The notes under the pieces are model-generated. The model worked only from the letters and a program-made list of their open reading frames with translations, was not told the origin of the DNA and made no database searches. Position numbers and translations under genes: made by a program. DNA of 64,000 nucleotides from assembly GCF_900000175.1 (NCBI RefSeq), contig NZ_CWGJ01000028.1:1-64000 (forward strand), read 5' to 3'. Shown one piece after another: positions 23,933 through 33,053 of the stretch (position 1 is the stretch's first letter; every line of letters begins with the position of its first letter). This stretch comes from Estrella lausannensis. GTDB taxonomy: Bacteria; Chlamydiota; Chlamydiia; Chlamydiales; Criblamydiaceae.

Positions 23933-25203
23933 GCATCAAAGTCAGAAAAAGCAAACCCGCAGGGTCGCTCCTGGTTCCTCCTTCGAAATCGCAGACGATG
24001 CGAGCCCTTCTGTTTGGAGCGGCAGGAAATGGGATCAGCCGGGTAGACGCTTTTCTTAAGAGCGCTGACACAGAGCGTATGATATATGCCCTAAAAATGT
24101 TTGGGGCGGATTTTTCCTTAAGTGGCGAGAGCCTGGAGATCAAGGGAACCGGGGGAGAGTGGCGGGGAGCCGATGATGTCATCGATGTTGGCAATTCCGG
24201 AATCATGCTGAGGTTTTTGGCAGCCATTGCGGTCAACGCGCCGGGTTATACGGTGCTAACCGGCGACGCCTCGATTAGAAAAATGAGGAACATGCAAGAG
24301 CTTCTGTCGGGGATAACGCAGCTGGGTGGAGAAGCCGTTTCAACGAGAGCGAACGGCCTAGCTCCCGTCGTTATCAGAGGGCCTTTGACGAATAGGAGGG
24401 CCAAGATCCGTGGTGTCGACTCCCAGCCAGTCTCTTCCCTCATGATTGCAGCGGCTCTGCAGAGGGGGATTTTCAGAATCGATGTCGATGAAATGGGAGA
24501 GGTGCCGTGGGTGGAGCTGACAGCCGCCTGGCTTAAAAAGGCCGGGGCAAAGGTCTCTTTACAGGGCAGCTCAATTACTGTAGAAATGCACAGTTCTTTT
24601 AATTCGTTTGACTATCGGATCGGTGGTGACATCAGCTCTGCGGCATTTCCTGCAGCGGCGGCTCTTATCAGTGGTACCGAAGTTGAGCTAAAAGGTCTTC
24701 AAAAAGACGATGGCCAAGGAGATATCCGATTCTTTCAGATCATAGAAACGATGGGCGCTAAGGTGGTTTGGAGCCCCTGTGGAACAACTCTTAAGGTTTG
24801 CCCCGGAGATCTTTGTGGCATTGAAATTGATATCAACGATTGCATCGACGCAATCGCAGCGCTGTCGGTCATTGCCTGTTACAGCAAGGGTAAGACGGTC
24901 ATCCGCAATGCAGAAGCCGCCCGGTTTAAAGAGTGTGATCGCATTGGGGTGCTTGCAAGCGAACTCAAAAAGATGGGAGCTCGCATCCAGACAATTGACG
25001 ATGGTCTTGTGATCGAAGGAGGCCCTCTGCAGGGAGCGGTCGTAAACTCCCACCACGATCATCGGATGGCGATGGCCTTTATCGCTGCCGGTCTTGGAGC
25101 AGACGGGGAGACTTATGTTCAAGAGACATCCTGCATAGAAAAAACGTACGCCAACTTTCCGGAGGAGATGCGTCGGATGGGCGCAGATCTCAAGTGCGTG
25201 TGA
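23929..25203 (+). CDS. aroA: 3-phosphoshikimate 1-carboxyvinyltransferase (EPSP synthase)
   Basis: A 424-residue enzyme for step six of the shikimate pathway, joining PEP to shikimate-3-phosphate. PPSKSQTMRALLFGA (substrate lysine and serine), VGNSGIMLRFLAA, the central DxxxS region and HHDHRMAMAF near the C-terminus are all present. The start codon is TTG, inside the hemL stop overlap. The aroK start overlaps its 3' end by ten bases. Translational coupling through the cluster is likely. Confidence 0.95.
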   Translation: MSIKVRKSKPAGSLLVPPSKSQTMRALLFGAAGNGISRVDAFLKSADTERMIYALKMFGADFSLSGESLEIKGTGGEWRGADDVIDVGNSGIMLRFLAAIAVNAPGYTVLTGDASIRKMRNMQELLSGITQLGGEAVSTRANGLAPVVIRGPLTNRRAKIRGVDSQPVSSLMIAAALQRGIFRIDVDEMGEVPWVELTAAWLKKAGAKVSLQGSSITVEMHSSFNSFDYRIGGDISSAAFPAAAALISGTEVELKGLQKDDGQGDIRFFQIIETMGAKVVWSPCGTTLKVCPGDLCGIEIDINDCIDAIAALSVIACYSKGKTVIRNAEAARFKECDRIGVLASELKKMGARIQTIDDGLVIEGGPLQGAVVNSHHDHRMAMAFIAAGLGADGETYVQETSCIEKTYANFPEEMRRMGADLKCV

Positions 25204-25733
25204 TGATGGTGTTTATCATGGGACTGCCCCGCGCAGGCAAAACCACATTTGGCAAAGAGCTCGCCAGCCGGCTCCCTTTTTCATTTATCGACCTTGATGC
25301 GGAAATTTTAAGAAGGGTCAATTCGTCAGCAGAGACTTGTTTGACGATTAAAGAGCTGTATCTGAAAGTAGGGGAGAGGGCTTTTCGACAAATGGAAGAG
25401 GAGACTCTTTCCTGTCTTGACTTTTCGGAAGAAGCCGTTGTGTCGCTGGGCGGCGGAGCGTTGATTTCAAAAATAAATCGGGAGTTGGTAAAGCGATGCG
25501 GCAGATGCATTTACTTGAAGATTCCGGAGACTGCATGGGTAGCGAGACTGCAAGAGAATCCTTTGGTGTTTGTAAAAGAAGGCTGCAGTGAGGCTGTTTC
25601 TGCGCTTTGCAAAGACAGAAGATGCGTATTTGAAGAATTGGCAGACTTCACCATCGACTGGGGATCAGTTTCTTTTGATGAGGCTGTGATCCAAGCGGTA
25701 TGCTGGCTTCAATCCTTAACAGTCTCCAAGTGA
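25194..25733 (+). CDS. aroK: Shikimate kinase
   Basis: A 179-residue P-loop kinase that phosphorylates shikimate with ATP. The Walker A loop is GLPRAGKTTFGKELA, the shikimate-binding Asp appears in FIDLDAEIL, and VVSLGGGALI matches the conserved GGG segment. The GTG start at 25194 lies inside aroA. After its stop a half copy of the palindromic element (25745-25771) separates it from aroC. Confidence 0.92.
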   Translation: MRVMMVFIMGLPRAGKTTFGKELASRLPFSFIDLDAEILRRVNSSAETCLTIKELYLKVGERAFRQMEEETLSCLDFSEEAVVSLGGGALISKINRELVKRCGRCIYLKIPETAWVARLQENPLVFVKEGCSEAVSALCKDRRCVFEELADFTIDWGSVSFDEAVIQAVCWLQSLTVSK

Positions 25734-25744
25734 CTGCCCCAAAA

Positions 25745-25771
25745 AACAAATTTTGAGACACTTTCGGTATA
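25745..25771. repeat. Half copy of the TATACCGAAAG element inside the aro cluster
   Basis: The 27 bases AACAAATTTTGAGACAC through TTTCGGTATA match the right end of the full elements, but no left end is present. It sits in the 50-base gap between aroK and aroC and directly precedes the aroC ribosome site GAGGAG. Confidence 0.75.
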
Positions 25772-25783
25772 GAGGAGTTCAAA

Positions 25784-26887
25784 GTGGCAAGTAACACTTT
25801 TGGCGAAGTTTTTAAGATTACATCTTTTGGAGAGTCACATGGACCGGCAATCGGTCTTGTGATCGATGGTTGCCCTTCGGGCATTGACGTCTCGGAACAG
25901 GATTTTCAATCGGCGCTGGAGATGCGTGGTGGAGGAAGCAGCCCTTTTGTCACTGCTCGCAAGGAGGCGGATACTCCCCGGATTTTATCGGGAGTTTTTG
26001 GCGGTAAAACGACAGGTGCACCCATTGCCCTTGTTTTTGACAATGGCGATACAAAATCGGAACATTACGAACCGATCAAGGATACATTGAGGCCGGGTCA
26101 CGCAAATTTCACTTACATGGAGAAGTATGGCGTTTTCGACTGGCGGGGAGGTGGACGCTCCTCGGCTAGGGAAACAGTGTGCAGGGTAGCTGCCGGAGTT
26201 ATTGCTGACAAGATCCTGAAAGCCCAGGGAATTGACATTTTGTCTTACCTGAAAAAGGCGGAAGGAAAAGGAATGGAAGAGAGTCCATGCATTACCGAAG
26301 AAGGGCTCGAACCGTGGAAAAAAAGACGGGCGGAGAGTGCGGTTTTTTGTCCTGAACCGCTTGGAGACGCTTTGATTAAACAGGCTGTCAAGCAAGCTGT
26401 CGAAGAGGGAGACTCTATCGGAGGTGTTGTGGAGACAATCGTTTATCCCCTTCCACCGGGGCTCGGAGAGCCTGTTTATCAAAAAGTGGAGGCGCGGCTT
26501 GCCTTCGCAATGCTCTCGATTCCTGCCAGCAAAGGATTTGAGATTGGCGCCGGATTCATGGCAGCTTCCATGCGCGGTTCCAGGCACAATGATAGCTTCA
26601 TTTTGAAGAACGACAGAATCGAGACGGAGACCAACAATGCAGGAGGCACTCTGGGTGGAATCACGACAGGTATGCCGCTCGTCTTCAGAGTGGCCTTCAA
26701 GCCTACTTCCAGCATCAAAAAGGAGATGAAGACAGTGACATTGGATGCCAGGGAAACCGTCATGAAATACCCTGAAGGATCGAGACATGATCCGTGCGTT
26801 GCCATTAGGGCGGTCGCGGTGGTGGAGGCAATGACAAAAATTGTACTTGCCGACCTGTTGCTCATGAGCCGCTCCTCGAGGATATGA
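25784..26887 (+). CDS. aroC: Chorismate synthase
   Basis: The 367-residue enzyme makes chorismate from EPSP with reduced FMN. Signature segments are FGESHGPAIGLVIDGCPSG at the N-terminus, FDWRGGGRSSARET in the middle, GSRHND, and the C-terminal PEGSRHDPCVAIRA. The start is GTG with GAGGAG upstream. It overlaps aroB by four bases at the 3' end. Confidence 0.96.
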   Translation: MASNTFGEVFKITSFGESHGPAIGLVIDGCPSGIDVSEQDFQSALEMRGGGSSPFVTARKEADTPRILSGVFGGKTTGAPIALVFDNGDTKSEHYEPIKDTLRPGHANFTYMEKYGVFDWRGGGRSSARETVCRVAAGVIADKILKAQGIDILSYLKKAEGKGMEESPCITEEGLEPWKKRRAESAVFCPEPLGDALIKQAVKQAVEEGDSIGGVVETIVYPLPPGLGEPVYQKVEARLAFAMLSIPASKGFEIGAGFMAASMRGSRHNDSFILKNDRIETETNNAGGTLGGITTGMPLVFRVAFKPTSSIKKEMKTVTLDARETVMKYPEGSRHDPCVAIRAVAVVEAMTKIVLADLLLMSRSSRI

Positions 26888-28023
26888 CCATGCTATCTTC
26901 AGAAGTGGTTTTCACAGAGGAGAGAAACGCGTCAAAGGAAGCTGCCCGTTTCGCACGTTCTCTCCAAAAAAAAGTAGCCATCATTTCCGATGCGTGTGTG
27001 GCAGGTCTTTACGCTCCTGATTTAATGGAAGCGCTGATTCAAGATGGCGTTGAAGCCAATCTGTTTACCTTTCCGGCGGGAGAGGAGCATAAATCGCGCT
27101 TGACGAAAGAGCGTTTGGAAGACGCGATGTTTTCAGCCGGCCTGACAAGAGATACTCTTCTTTTCGCTCTTGGTGGAGGTGTCACTTTGGATTTAGCGGG
27201 TTTTGTTGCCGCTACCTACTGCCGCGGCATCCCCCTTGTGATGATTCCGACCACCCTTCTTGCTATGGTGGATGCAGCCCATGGAGGTAAGAACGGTGTT
27301 AATGCCTCGTCTGGAAAAAACCTGATCGGCTCATTTCATCTTCCTCAAAAAATTTTGGTAGATCCCTTTTATTTGCACTCAGAGCCACTATTTCAGATTG
27401 CATCCGGCCTTGCTGAAATGTTGAAGGTGGCTCTACTGTTTCACCCCGATTTATTTTTTCGTCTTCAATCCATCGCGCTCGGCTTTTCCGATGCGGCCCT
27501 CCCTGCCATCGCGTCGAACATTCCAGCCGCGATCGCCCTCAAGGAGTATGTTGTTAAGCAAGATCTGCATGACAACGGAATGAGGCACTTGCTCAACTTC
27601 GGGCATACGATCGGCCATGCGCTTGAGTCCGCGCTCGACTATCGCATTCCGCATGGACTCGCGGTACTGCTGGGGATGCAGCTTGAGAGCCGTATATCCA
27701 CCAGAATGGGAATTTTACCCCCTGAAGACCTTAAGGTCATCGAAGAAGCTGTATCTCCTCTCCTGAAAGTATACCGACACAATTTGGAAGGTTTGAGTTT
27801 CGAAAAGATTCAACGCCCTCTCTACCTTGATAAGAAGAACAAGGGAGAAGGAGTCAAAATGGTGTTGTTAAAAACAATTGGCGCAGCACTAGAGGACAAA
27901 GGCTGCTTTTCGCATCCCGTGGAGCTTTCGCTTGTTCGAGAAGAGACGGATGCTTTTTTTTTGGCAATCGATGCTTCAGAAAGAAATGGCCGGGTCTTCA
28001 GCGCCTTGGAGCCCGTCTTATAA
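26884..28023 (+). CDS. aroB: 3-dehydroquinate synthase
   Basis: A 379-residue NAD- and metal-dependent cyclase, step two of the shikimate pathway. It shows GGGVTLDLAGFVAATYCRG (NAD site), PTTLLAMVDAAHGGKNGVN and the metal-binding LLNFGHTIGHALE. It overlaps aroC by ATGA. In Chlamydiaceae an aroDE fusion follows aroB; here the next sequence is a broken GNAT gene, so 3-dehydroquinate dehydratase and shikimate dehydrogenase must be encoded elsewhere or be missing. Confidence 0.96.
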   Translation: MTMLSSEVVFTEERNASKEAARFARSLQKKVAIISDACVAGLYAPDLMEALIQDGVEANLFTFPAGEEHKSRLTKERLEDAMFSAGLTRDTLLFALGGGVTLDLAGFVAATYCRGIPLVMIPTTLLAMVDAAHGGKNGVNASSGKNLIGSFHLPQKILVDPFYLHSEPLFQIASGLAEMLKVALLFHPDLFFRLQSIALGFSDAALPAIASNIPAAIALKEYVVKQDLHDNGMRHLLNFGHTIGHALESALDYRIPHGLAVLLGMQLESRISTRMGILPPEDLKVIEEAVSPLLKVYRHNLEGLSFEKIQRPLYLDKKNKGEGVKMVLLKTIGAALEDKGCFSHPVELSLVREETDAFFLAIDASERNGRVFSALEPVL

Positions 28024-28066
28024 CAAAATCTTTCAGCAAAGTTTCAAGACAGGCTCTTATCCGATC

Positions 28067-28876
28067 CTACTCTACAATATACTCCAGATTGGCCCAAGAC
28101 TCCATTGTGCCGGCAACGGGAGTAAATCCCCAATGCTGATAAGCACTGATTGCTTTTTTGTTTGAGACGCGCGTCGACAGTGCGATTTTCCTGCAGTCCG
28201 GAATCTGTCTTAAGACGTTCATCATCAGATTTCTGCCGATTCCTCGGTTTTTCTGCTTCAGGATGGATCGCGGATAAGGGAACACGGACAACTTTTTGAT
28301 TATCTGTCTTGCTCATCATGCAATAGAGGGCGCCCAGCGGGCTTGAACCCTCCTTGGCAATGAGCAGGTGATGTGTGAAACTGGCGCTCATTTCTCTGTT
28401 ATCCAAGAAGCCCTTCTGAAAATCGTGATTAGAAAAACGGTCCAGAATTTGCGTGATTTCCCTTTCCACCTGAGACCATTGAACTTTGCCTGCTCCTTCC
28501 CTCATCAAGGGAGTAATTGAGTGCAAGAACTTGTCTTGGGCCAAATAGTGGGGGAACTGTTTAGAAAACTTAAGCTCGACGGGTGTGTATACCGAAACAA
28601 CTTGAAGAATTGGAGATTTGGCTAGGAGGGCCTTAAGAATTTTTGTCCGGAGCGAGCGACCATTGCCGAGAGGCAAGGCGCGAGTGAGAACGAAAATTCT
28701 TAAGTAAATCCGACGAAGCCAAAGGCCAATTCTTCAAGTTGTTTCGGTATAGGCCCTTGTGAGGCCTGTGCTGATCGTATGCATTCTTTGGACAAAGAGC
28801 TCTGAAACGGGGTCGTGGTTTCAGATTCGATCGTGATCTTTCGGTTCAATTTGTCTTGGATTGTAAACAGTTGCAT
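28067..28876 (-). pseudogene. GNAT acetyltransferase pseudogene, interrupted by a palindromic element and frameshifted
   Basis: The N-terminal ~40 codons run from an ATG at 28876 to about 28752. The element at 28588-28751 follows. The frame then resumes (LKFSKQFPHYLAQDK onward) as far as a run of five T at 28248-28252, coding AAAAA. There the frame shifts, and the acetyl-CoA-binding part (NRGIGRNLMMNVL, NKKAISAYQHWGF) continues in another frame to 28067. One A fewer in that run would restore HPEAENRGIGRNLM. The two lesions make a functional product unlikely. Members of this GNAT branch are common in environmental chlamydiae, from memory; the substrate is unknown. Confidence 0.8.
28588..28751. 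mobile_element. 164-bp palindromic MITE-like insertion (variant interior) in the GNAT gene
   Basis: The ends are 26-base perfect inverted repeats beginning TATACCGAAACAACTTGAAG on both strands. An inner inverted pair, CCTTAAGAATTTTTG and CGAAAATTCTTAAG, forms the rest of a long hairpin. The outermost bases TATACCGAAA are shared with the other family, but the adjacent sequence differs, so this is a sister family or subtype. It splits the acetyltransferase reading frame. TA at both junctions fits an IS630/Tc1-mariner type of target. Confidence 0.8.
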
Positions 28877-29226
28877 TGGCAGTTCCTGATTTCGGTATAT
28901 ATATAAGCTTTGAAATAGAAGATTCTGCAAATCAATCCAATATTCTGGAGCTATACTCTTTTAAAGCAGCAGTTTAGAGCTGTTTATGATTTGGTGCAAA
29001 TTTCTAGAGTTTAAATAGGTATGGTTTGATTTTTCTTTTGGGCGCTGAAAGCTTGAAAATCTCTGTCTTTGCCTTTAAAAAACAGGTTGATTGTTATCGC
29101 GTTGTTGTCCACAAAAGCAGATGAAGATTATGGCGCTGCAGCGAAGGGGTGATGCGGTGGATGAGATTTTAAGAAAGCTCTCCCGGCTTAGCGCCTGCTG
29201 ATCTGTTTGCAAACTGGAGTTCTTTT
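28877..29226. other. Non-coding region upstream of the HAD phosphatase gene
   Basis: About 350 bases. I see no gene, tRNA or clear hairpin. The region should hold the former GNAT promoter (leftwards) and the promoter of the secreted HAD gene (rightwards), but no confident hexamers were found. Confidence 0.4.
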
Positions 29227-30243
29227 ATGGTGCACTTCAAAGCCCGCTCACTCATTTTCGTTTTGCTGCTGTCGTTTCAGGCTGCTGCCGCCTTCGCTGA
29301 TCCGCTTCCTTCATGGAGCAATGGGCCGATCAAAGAGGCCATATTACAGTTTGTCCGGGGAGTGACAGATAAGTCTGGAAAGGACTATGTACCAGAGTCT
29401 GAGCGCATCGCTGTTTTCGACCAGGATGGCACCCTATGGGTTGAGCAGCCTCTCTACCCCCAGCAGTATTTTGCTTTGGAGCGGATCAAAGAGATGAGCG
29501 GCAAAGATCCGGTGCAGAAAAAAAAGCAGGCAGATGATTTGGAAGTGAAGAACGACGTGAAGGAGTCTGAGATTGAAGCCATTGTGTCCAAGATACATGC
29601 CGGGATGACAATCGAGGACTTTCAAGACGCGGTTAAAGGTTGGCTGCAAACGGCCCGTCATCCCCGCTACAAGAGAGCTTTTACGGATCTTGTATATGAG
29701 CCTATGCTGGAGGTGATTAGGTTGTTTAAGGCCAATGGCTTTAAAGTTTACATCGTTTCAGGCGGCGGGCAGGAGTTCATGAGGTCATATGCCGAGAAAG
29801 TTTACGGCATACCACCGGAACAAGTGATCGGAACCGCAGGCAGGGTAAAATACGAGTACGAAGGGGGAGTCCCTGTGCTGCGCAGGAAACCCGCGATTCT
29901 TTTTGTCGATGATAAAGAGGGAAAGCCTGAAGCGATTAACCTGATGGTCGGCAGAAGACCTATCGCTGCTTTTGGCAATTCCGATGGAGACAAACAGATG
30001 CTTGAATGGACAGGAAATAATCCCGGACCCCATCTTGAGGTGCTTATCTCCCACGACGACGAACACAGAGAATATTCTTATGGAGCCGACTCAAAGATCG
30101 GCACTTTTTCTGAGGGGCTTAAAACAGAGGCGGGGCTCAAAGGCTGGAAGGTGGTCAGCATGAAGAAGGATTGGAGGAGGATTTTCCGCTGGGAGGGAAG
30201 CTCCCGTCCGACCGGCGAAGGTGATCGTCCAAGGCAAGGATGA
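29227..30243 (+). CDS. Secreted HAD-superfamily phosphatase
   Basis: The 338-residue protein has a classical signal peptide (FKARSLIFVLLLSFQAAAAF, cleavage likely after AFA). HAD motif I is AVFDQDGTLWVEQP. Motif II is VYIVSGGGQEF. The motif IV region is AFGNSDGDKQML. It resembles periplasmic phosphoserine-phosphatase-like hydrolases. The substrate is not evident; the location should be periplasmic. The C-terminal ~15 residues are polar and unrelated to the fold. It stands alone between the pseudogene and the NfeD operon. Confidence 0.85.
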   Translation: MVHFKARSLIFVLLLSFQAAAAFADPLPSWSNGPIKEAILQFVRGVTDKSGKDYVPESERIAVFDQDGTLWVEQPLYPQQYFALERIKEMSGKDPVQKKKQADDLEVKNDVKESEIEAIVSKIHAGMTIEDFQDAVKGWLQTARHPRYKRAFTDLVYEPMLEVIRLFKANGFKVYIVSGGGQEFMRSYAEKVYGIPPEQVIGTAGRVKYEYEGGVPVLRRKPAILFVDDKEGKPEAINLMVGRRPIAAFGNSDGDKQMLEWTGNNPGPHLEVLISHDDEHREYSYGADSKIGTFSEGLKTEAGLKGWKVVSMKKDWRRIFRWEGSSRPTGEGDRPRQG

Positions 30244-30330
30244 GCTATTGATCTGAAGTGGCGGAAAAAAAAGAATTGTGTATGATGATCGAGTATCCTC
30301 AAGTGTCTCTACGATAGGCGGACAAGTCAC

Positions 30331-32526
30331 GTGCTCAAGCTTGATCATCTAAATCCTGTCTCCTATTATCAATTCTTTCTCACCATCCTGGTGTCTCTTT
30401 TAGCATTGATCAATCCAATTGCCGCTGAAGAGCAGGCATTGTATTTCAACATAGAAGGTTCTTTGACGGAAGCTACCGTGGATCGCTTTATCAAAGAGCT
30501 GCACACTTCGGATCCTCAAAAATCGAACCTGATTATCCGCATCAACTCCTCCGGGGGGTCCCTCAAGGATACCCTGAAATTAGCGAGAGAGATTTATACA
30601 GCTCGCAGAAATAACGGACTGAGGGTGATCATTTTTATTGATGGGACAAGCGTCGGCCCGTCTGCCATACTTCCTTTTCTTTCTGACGAATTCTACATCG
30701 CATCGTTCGCTACCTGGGGAGACATTCCTCTTGGTAATGAACAGTCTGTGCCATCAAATATTCTCAGAAGTCAAGTTCAAAGCCTCATCCCAGCCGGTGA
30801 TAAGAGCTCCATACTGCGAACTCTTGCCGGAGCGATGGTAGAGCCGGAGAGCGGACAAAAGGAAAGAAAGGTTATCGGTCAGGGCGAGATTTTAGCGCTC
30901 GGAATCGCCAAAGAAATCAGCACCGCAAACGAACTGTTGACACGATACTCCTTAGATAAGAAAGACACGGAGGCTCCTCAGGGTTATTCCGTCTCTACAA
31001 ACTTAGATGCCAAGCTCGTGAAAGCGATTCGTATCGATCCGGAAAAAAAAGGGCGTATCGGCTATCTGGAGATCATCGATCATTCCTCGATGATCAGCGA
31101 ATCGACTTGGCTTTACGTCAAGAGCGCCCTTGCTTTTTTCAAAAAGAATAAACCTGACTTTCTTATCTTGAAGCTCGATACCCCGGGCGGCGAGGTTTTT
31201 GCTGCCCAGAAGATAGCAAGTGCCCTTCAGGAGTTTGACACACAAGAAGGCATTCCTGTCGTGGCGTATATCGATAACTGGGCCATTTCAGCCGGGGCAT
31301 TGATCGCCTATTCCTGCCGTTTTATCTACACGACAAAGGACGGGAGTATGGGCGCGGCGGAACCTGTGACGATAGGGGAAGGCGGAAAGATGGAGTCCGC
31401 ATCAGAGAAAGTTAATTCGGCGCTGAGATCGGAATTTGCCAACAGAGCCCGTTTCTTCGACCGCAATCCGGATATCGCGGAAGCGATGGTTGACAAAGAT
31501 ATCATCTTGGTCGAGCGCGATGGAAGGGTACTCAAGCTTGCAAACGAAGAGGAGATCAAGAAGGGTGGACTTAATCCTGACACAGTGATTTCTCCTAAAG
31601 GCAAGCTGCTCACCTTAAACGCTGAACAAATGGTCGAATACGCCGTTGCCGACCGGATGCTGCTTCCTGAAAAAACAGGCACGATTACCGAAGAGGAAAA
31701 AGCATCCGGCAAGTGGCCCTTTGAAAAGATGCTGCTGTCGCATGCTCCATTTTTTAACCAGTTGAAAGGGGCAGAGGTCGATGCTTATCGCATGGACATC
31801 AAAACCCGCTTCTTTGTTCTTCTGGCCTCGCCTGTCGTCTCTTCCCTGTTGATGCTTGGACTGATCATCGGTTTTTATATGGAGATGTCCACTCCGGGGT
31901 TTGGAATACCGGGCACGCTTGCCCTGACTTGCCTTTTCCTGATGATCCTCTCCAATTTGTCTCTTGAGATAGCCAGCTGGCTGGAGGTGATCTTTGTTGT
32001 CGGAGGTATCCTCATGATCGCACTGGAAGTGGCAACTCTCCATTCGGGAGGTCTTTTGGGAATGATCGGTGCTTTGTTTGCTCTGATCGGTCTTGTTGGG
32101 ATCATGGTTCCCGGTCTCGAAAGTGTCGATTACGAATTTGACACAGGCACTTTAAACGCTGCAGGTGAAGCTGTGGTCTTCAGGCTGATGTGGCTGATGG
32201 GCACGATGGTTGTGGCTGTTGTCATGATGGCCCTGCTCGGCAGATACCTTACTCCAAAGCTGGCTGCGATGACGCGCCTTGTCTTGACGGGCAGTGAACA
32301 GGAGGCGGCAAAGGGGTATGTTGCCGGACTTTCTTCAGATGAGCTGCCGCTTGTGGGCGAAAGTGGAGTTGCCTCCACGACGCTTAGACCGTCGGGAAAG
32401 GTGGAAGTAAATGGCAAGTTATTCGACGCTTTGTCGGAGGGCTCTTATATTGAGAAAGGAGAGGAGATTGTGGTCTCCCGATTGGACGGAAGTTCGGTCA
32501 TTGTGATCAAGAGGGAGGAAGTCTGA
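30331..32526 (+). CDS. Membrane-bound ClpP-class serine protease, long NfeD type
   Basis: From the GTG at 30331 the protein has 731 residues. A signal or anchor segment (FFLTILVSLLALINPIAA) is followed by two ClpP/SppA-like domains. The first (~35-220) has INSSGGSLKDT but an altered active-site strand (VGPSAILPF). The second (~245-440) has LDTPGGEVFAAQ and AISAGALIA with the likely nucleophile Ser320. Residues ~495-635 hold four to five membrane helices and the rest is an NfeD OB-fold. Such proteases cleave membrane or stomatin-family proteins. The gene is first in an operon with a short NfeD and FloA. Confidence 0.88.
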   Translation: MLKLDHLNPVSYYQFFLTILVSLLALINPIAAEEQALYFNIEGSLTEATVDRFIKELHTSDPQKSNLIIRINSSGGSLKDTLKLAREIYTARRNNGLRVIIFIDGTSVGPSAILPFLSDEFYIASFATWGDIPLGNEQSVPSNILRSQVQSLIPAGDKSSILRTLAGAMVEPESGQKERKVIGQGEILALGIAKEISTANELLTRYSLDKKDTEAPQGYSVSTNLDAKLVKAIRIDPEKKGRIGYLEIIDHSSMISESTWLYVKSALAFFKKNKPDFLILKLDTPGGEVFAAQKIASALQEFDTQEGIPVVAYIDNWAISAGALIAYSCRFIYTTKDGSMGAAEPVTIGEGGKMESASEKVNSALRSEFANRARFFDRNPDIAEAMVDKDIILVERDGRVLKLANEEEIKKGGLNPDTVISPKGKLLTLNAEQMVEYAVADRMLLPEKTGTITEEEKASGKWPFEKMLLSHAPFFNQLKGAEVDAYRMDIKTRFFVLLASPVVSSLLMLGLIIGFYMEMSTPGFGIPGTLALTCLFLMILSNLSLEIASWLEVIFVVGGILMIALEVATLHSGGLLGMIGALFALIGLVGIMVPGLESVDYEFDTGTLNAAGEAVVFRLMWLMGTMVVAVVMMALLGRYLTPKLAAMTRLVLTGSEQEAAKGYVAGLSSDELPLVGESGVASTTLRPSGKVEVNGKLFDALSEGSYIEKGEEIVVSRLDGSSVIVIKREEV

Positions 32527-32528
32527 CA

Positions 32529-32993
32529 ATGGGAGAGGCACTCCTACTTTTATTCCTAGGTCTGATCTCGGTAGCGATCGAGTTTTTCACTCCTGGAGGT
32601 TTTTTTGCCGTCATCGGAGCGACGCTCATCATCACCGCCTCCGTTTACGCCGCAGTGGGCACGGGATCGATGCTTACAGGTTTTTTGTTTTTTATCATCT
32701 CCGGAGCGCTCGTCTTGCTGCTTGTTTTTACAATGATGAGATGGCTTCGGCAAGGACGTTTCCGCCACTCCATCTACTCTTCGCAAAATCAGGAAGGATT
32801 TGTCGCATCGAGCTGGGATAAAAGCTTAGTCGGCAAAAAAGGGTTGGTGGCAACTGAGCTGAGGCCGGGAGGACATGTGCGTATCGAAGGAAAGCAATAT
32901 CCTGCCATCTCCCAAAGCGGTCTCATGGAAAGGGGAGAAGCTGTCGAAGTGATTGGCGGGGAAGGTGACACCCTCCTCGTTAAAAAAGTTTAA
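32529..32993 (+). CDS. Short NfeD-family membrane protein
   Basis: A 154-residue protein with three hydrophobic segments in the first 75 residues. An OB-fold C-terminal domain follows (LVGKKGLVATELRPGGHVRIEGKQYPAISQSG), typical of NfeD. It lies two bases after the long NfeD stop and 60 bases before the flotillin-like gene. NfeD proteins are the usual partners of flotillins or stomatins in bacterial membrane microdomains. Confidence 0.9.
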   Translation: MGEALLLLFLGLISVAIEFFTPGGFFAVIGATLIITASVYAAVGTGSMLTGFLFFIISGALVLLLVFTMMRWLRQGRFRHSIYSSQNQEGFVASSWDKSLVGKKGLVATELRPGGHVRIEGKQYPAISQSGLMERGEAVEVIGGEGDTLLVKKV

Positions 32994-33053
32994 ACCGAAA
33001 AATATTAGAGAAACCAGTTTAGAGTTCGCATTCGCGTATCTCAGGAGAATCCT

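Noticed and set aside
25985-26788. 267-residue minus-strand frame within aroC
   Set aside because: It is fully antisense to a strongly conserved enzyme gene and has no recognisable features.
27768-27784. TATACCGACACAATTTG inside aroB resembling a repeat end
   Set aside because: It lies in an intact, conserved coding region with no inverted partner; chance match to the first few bases.
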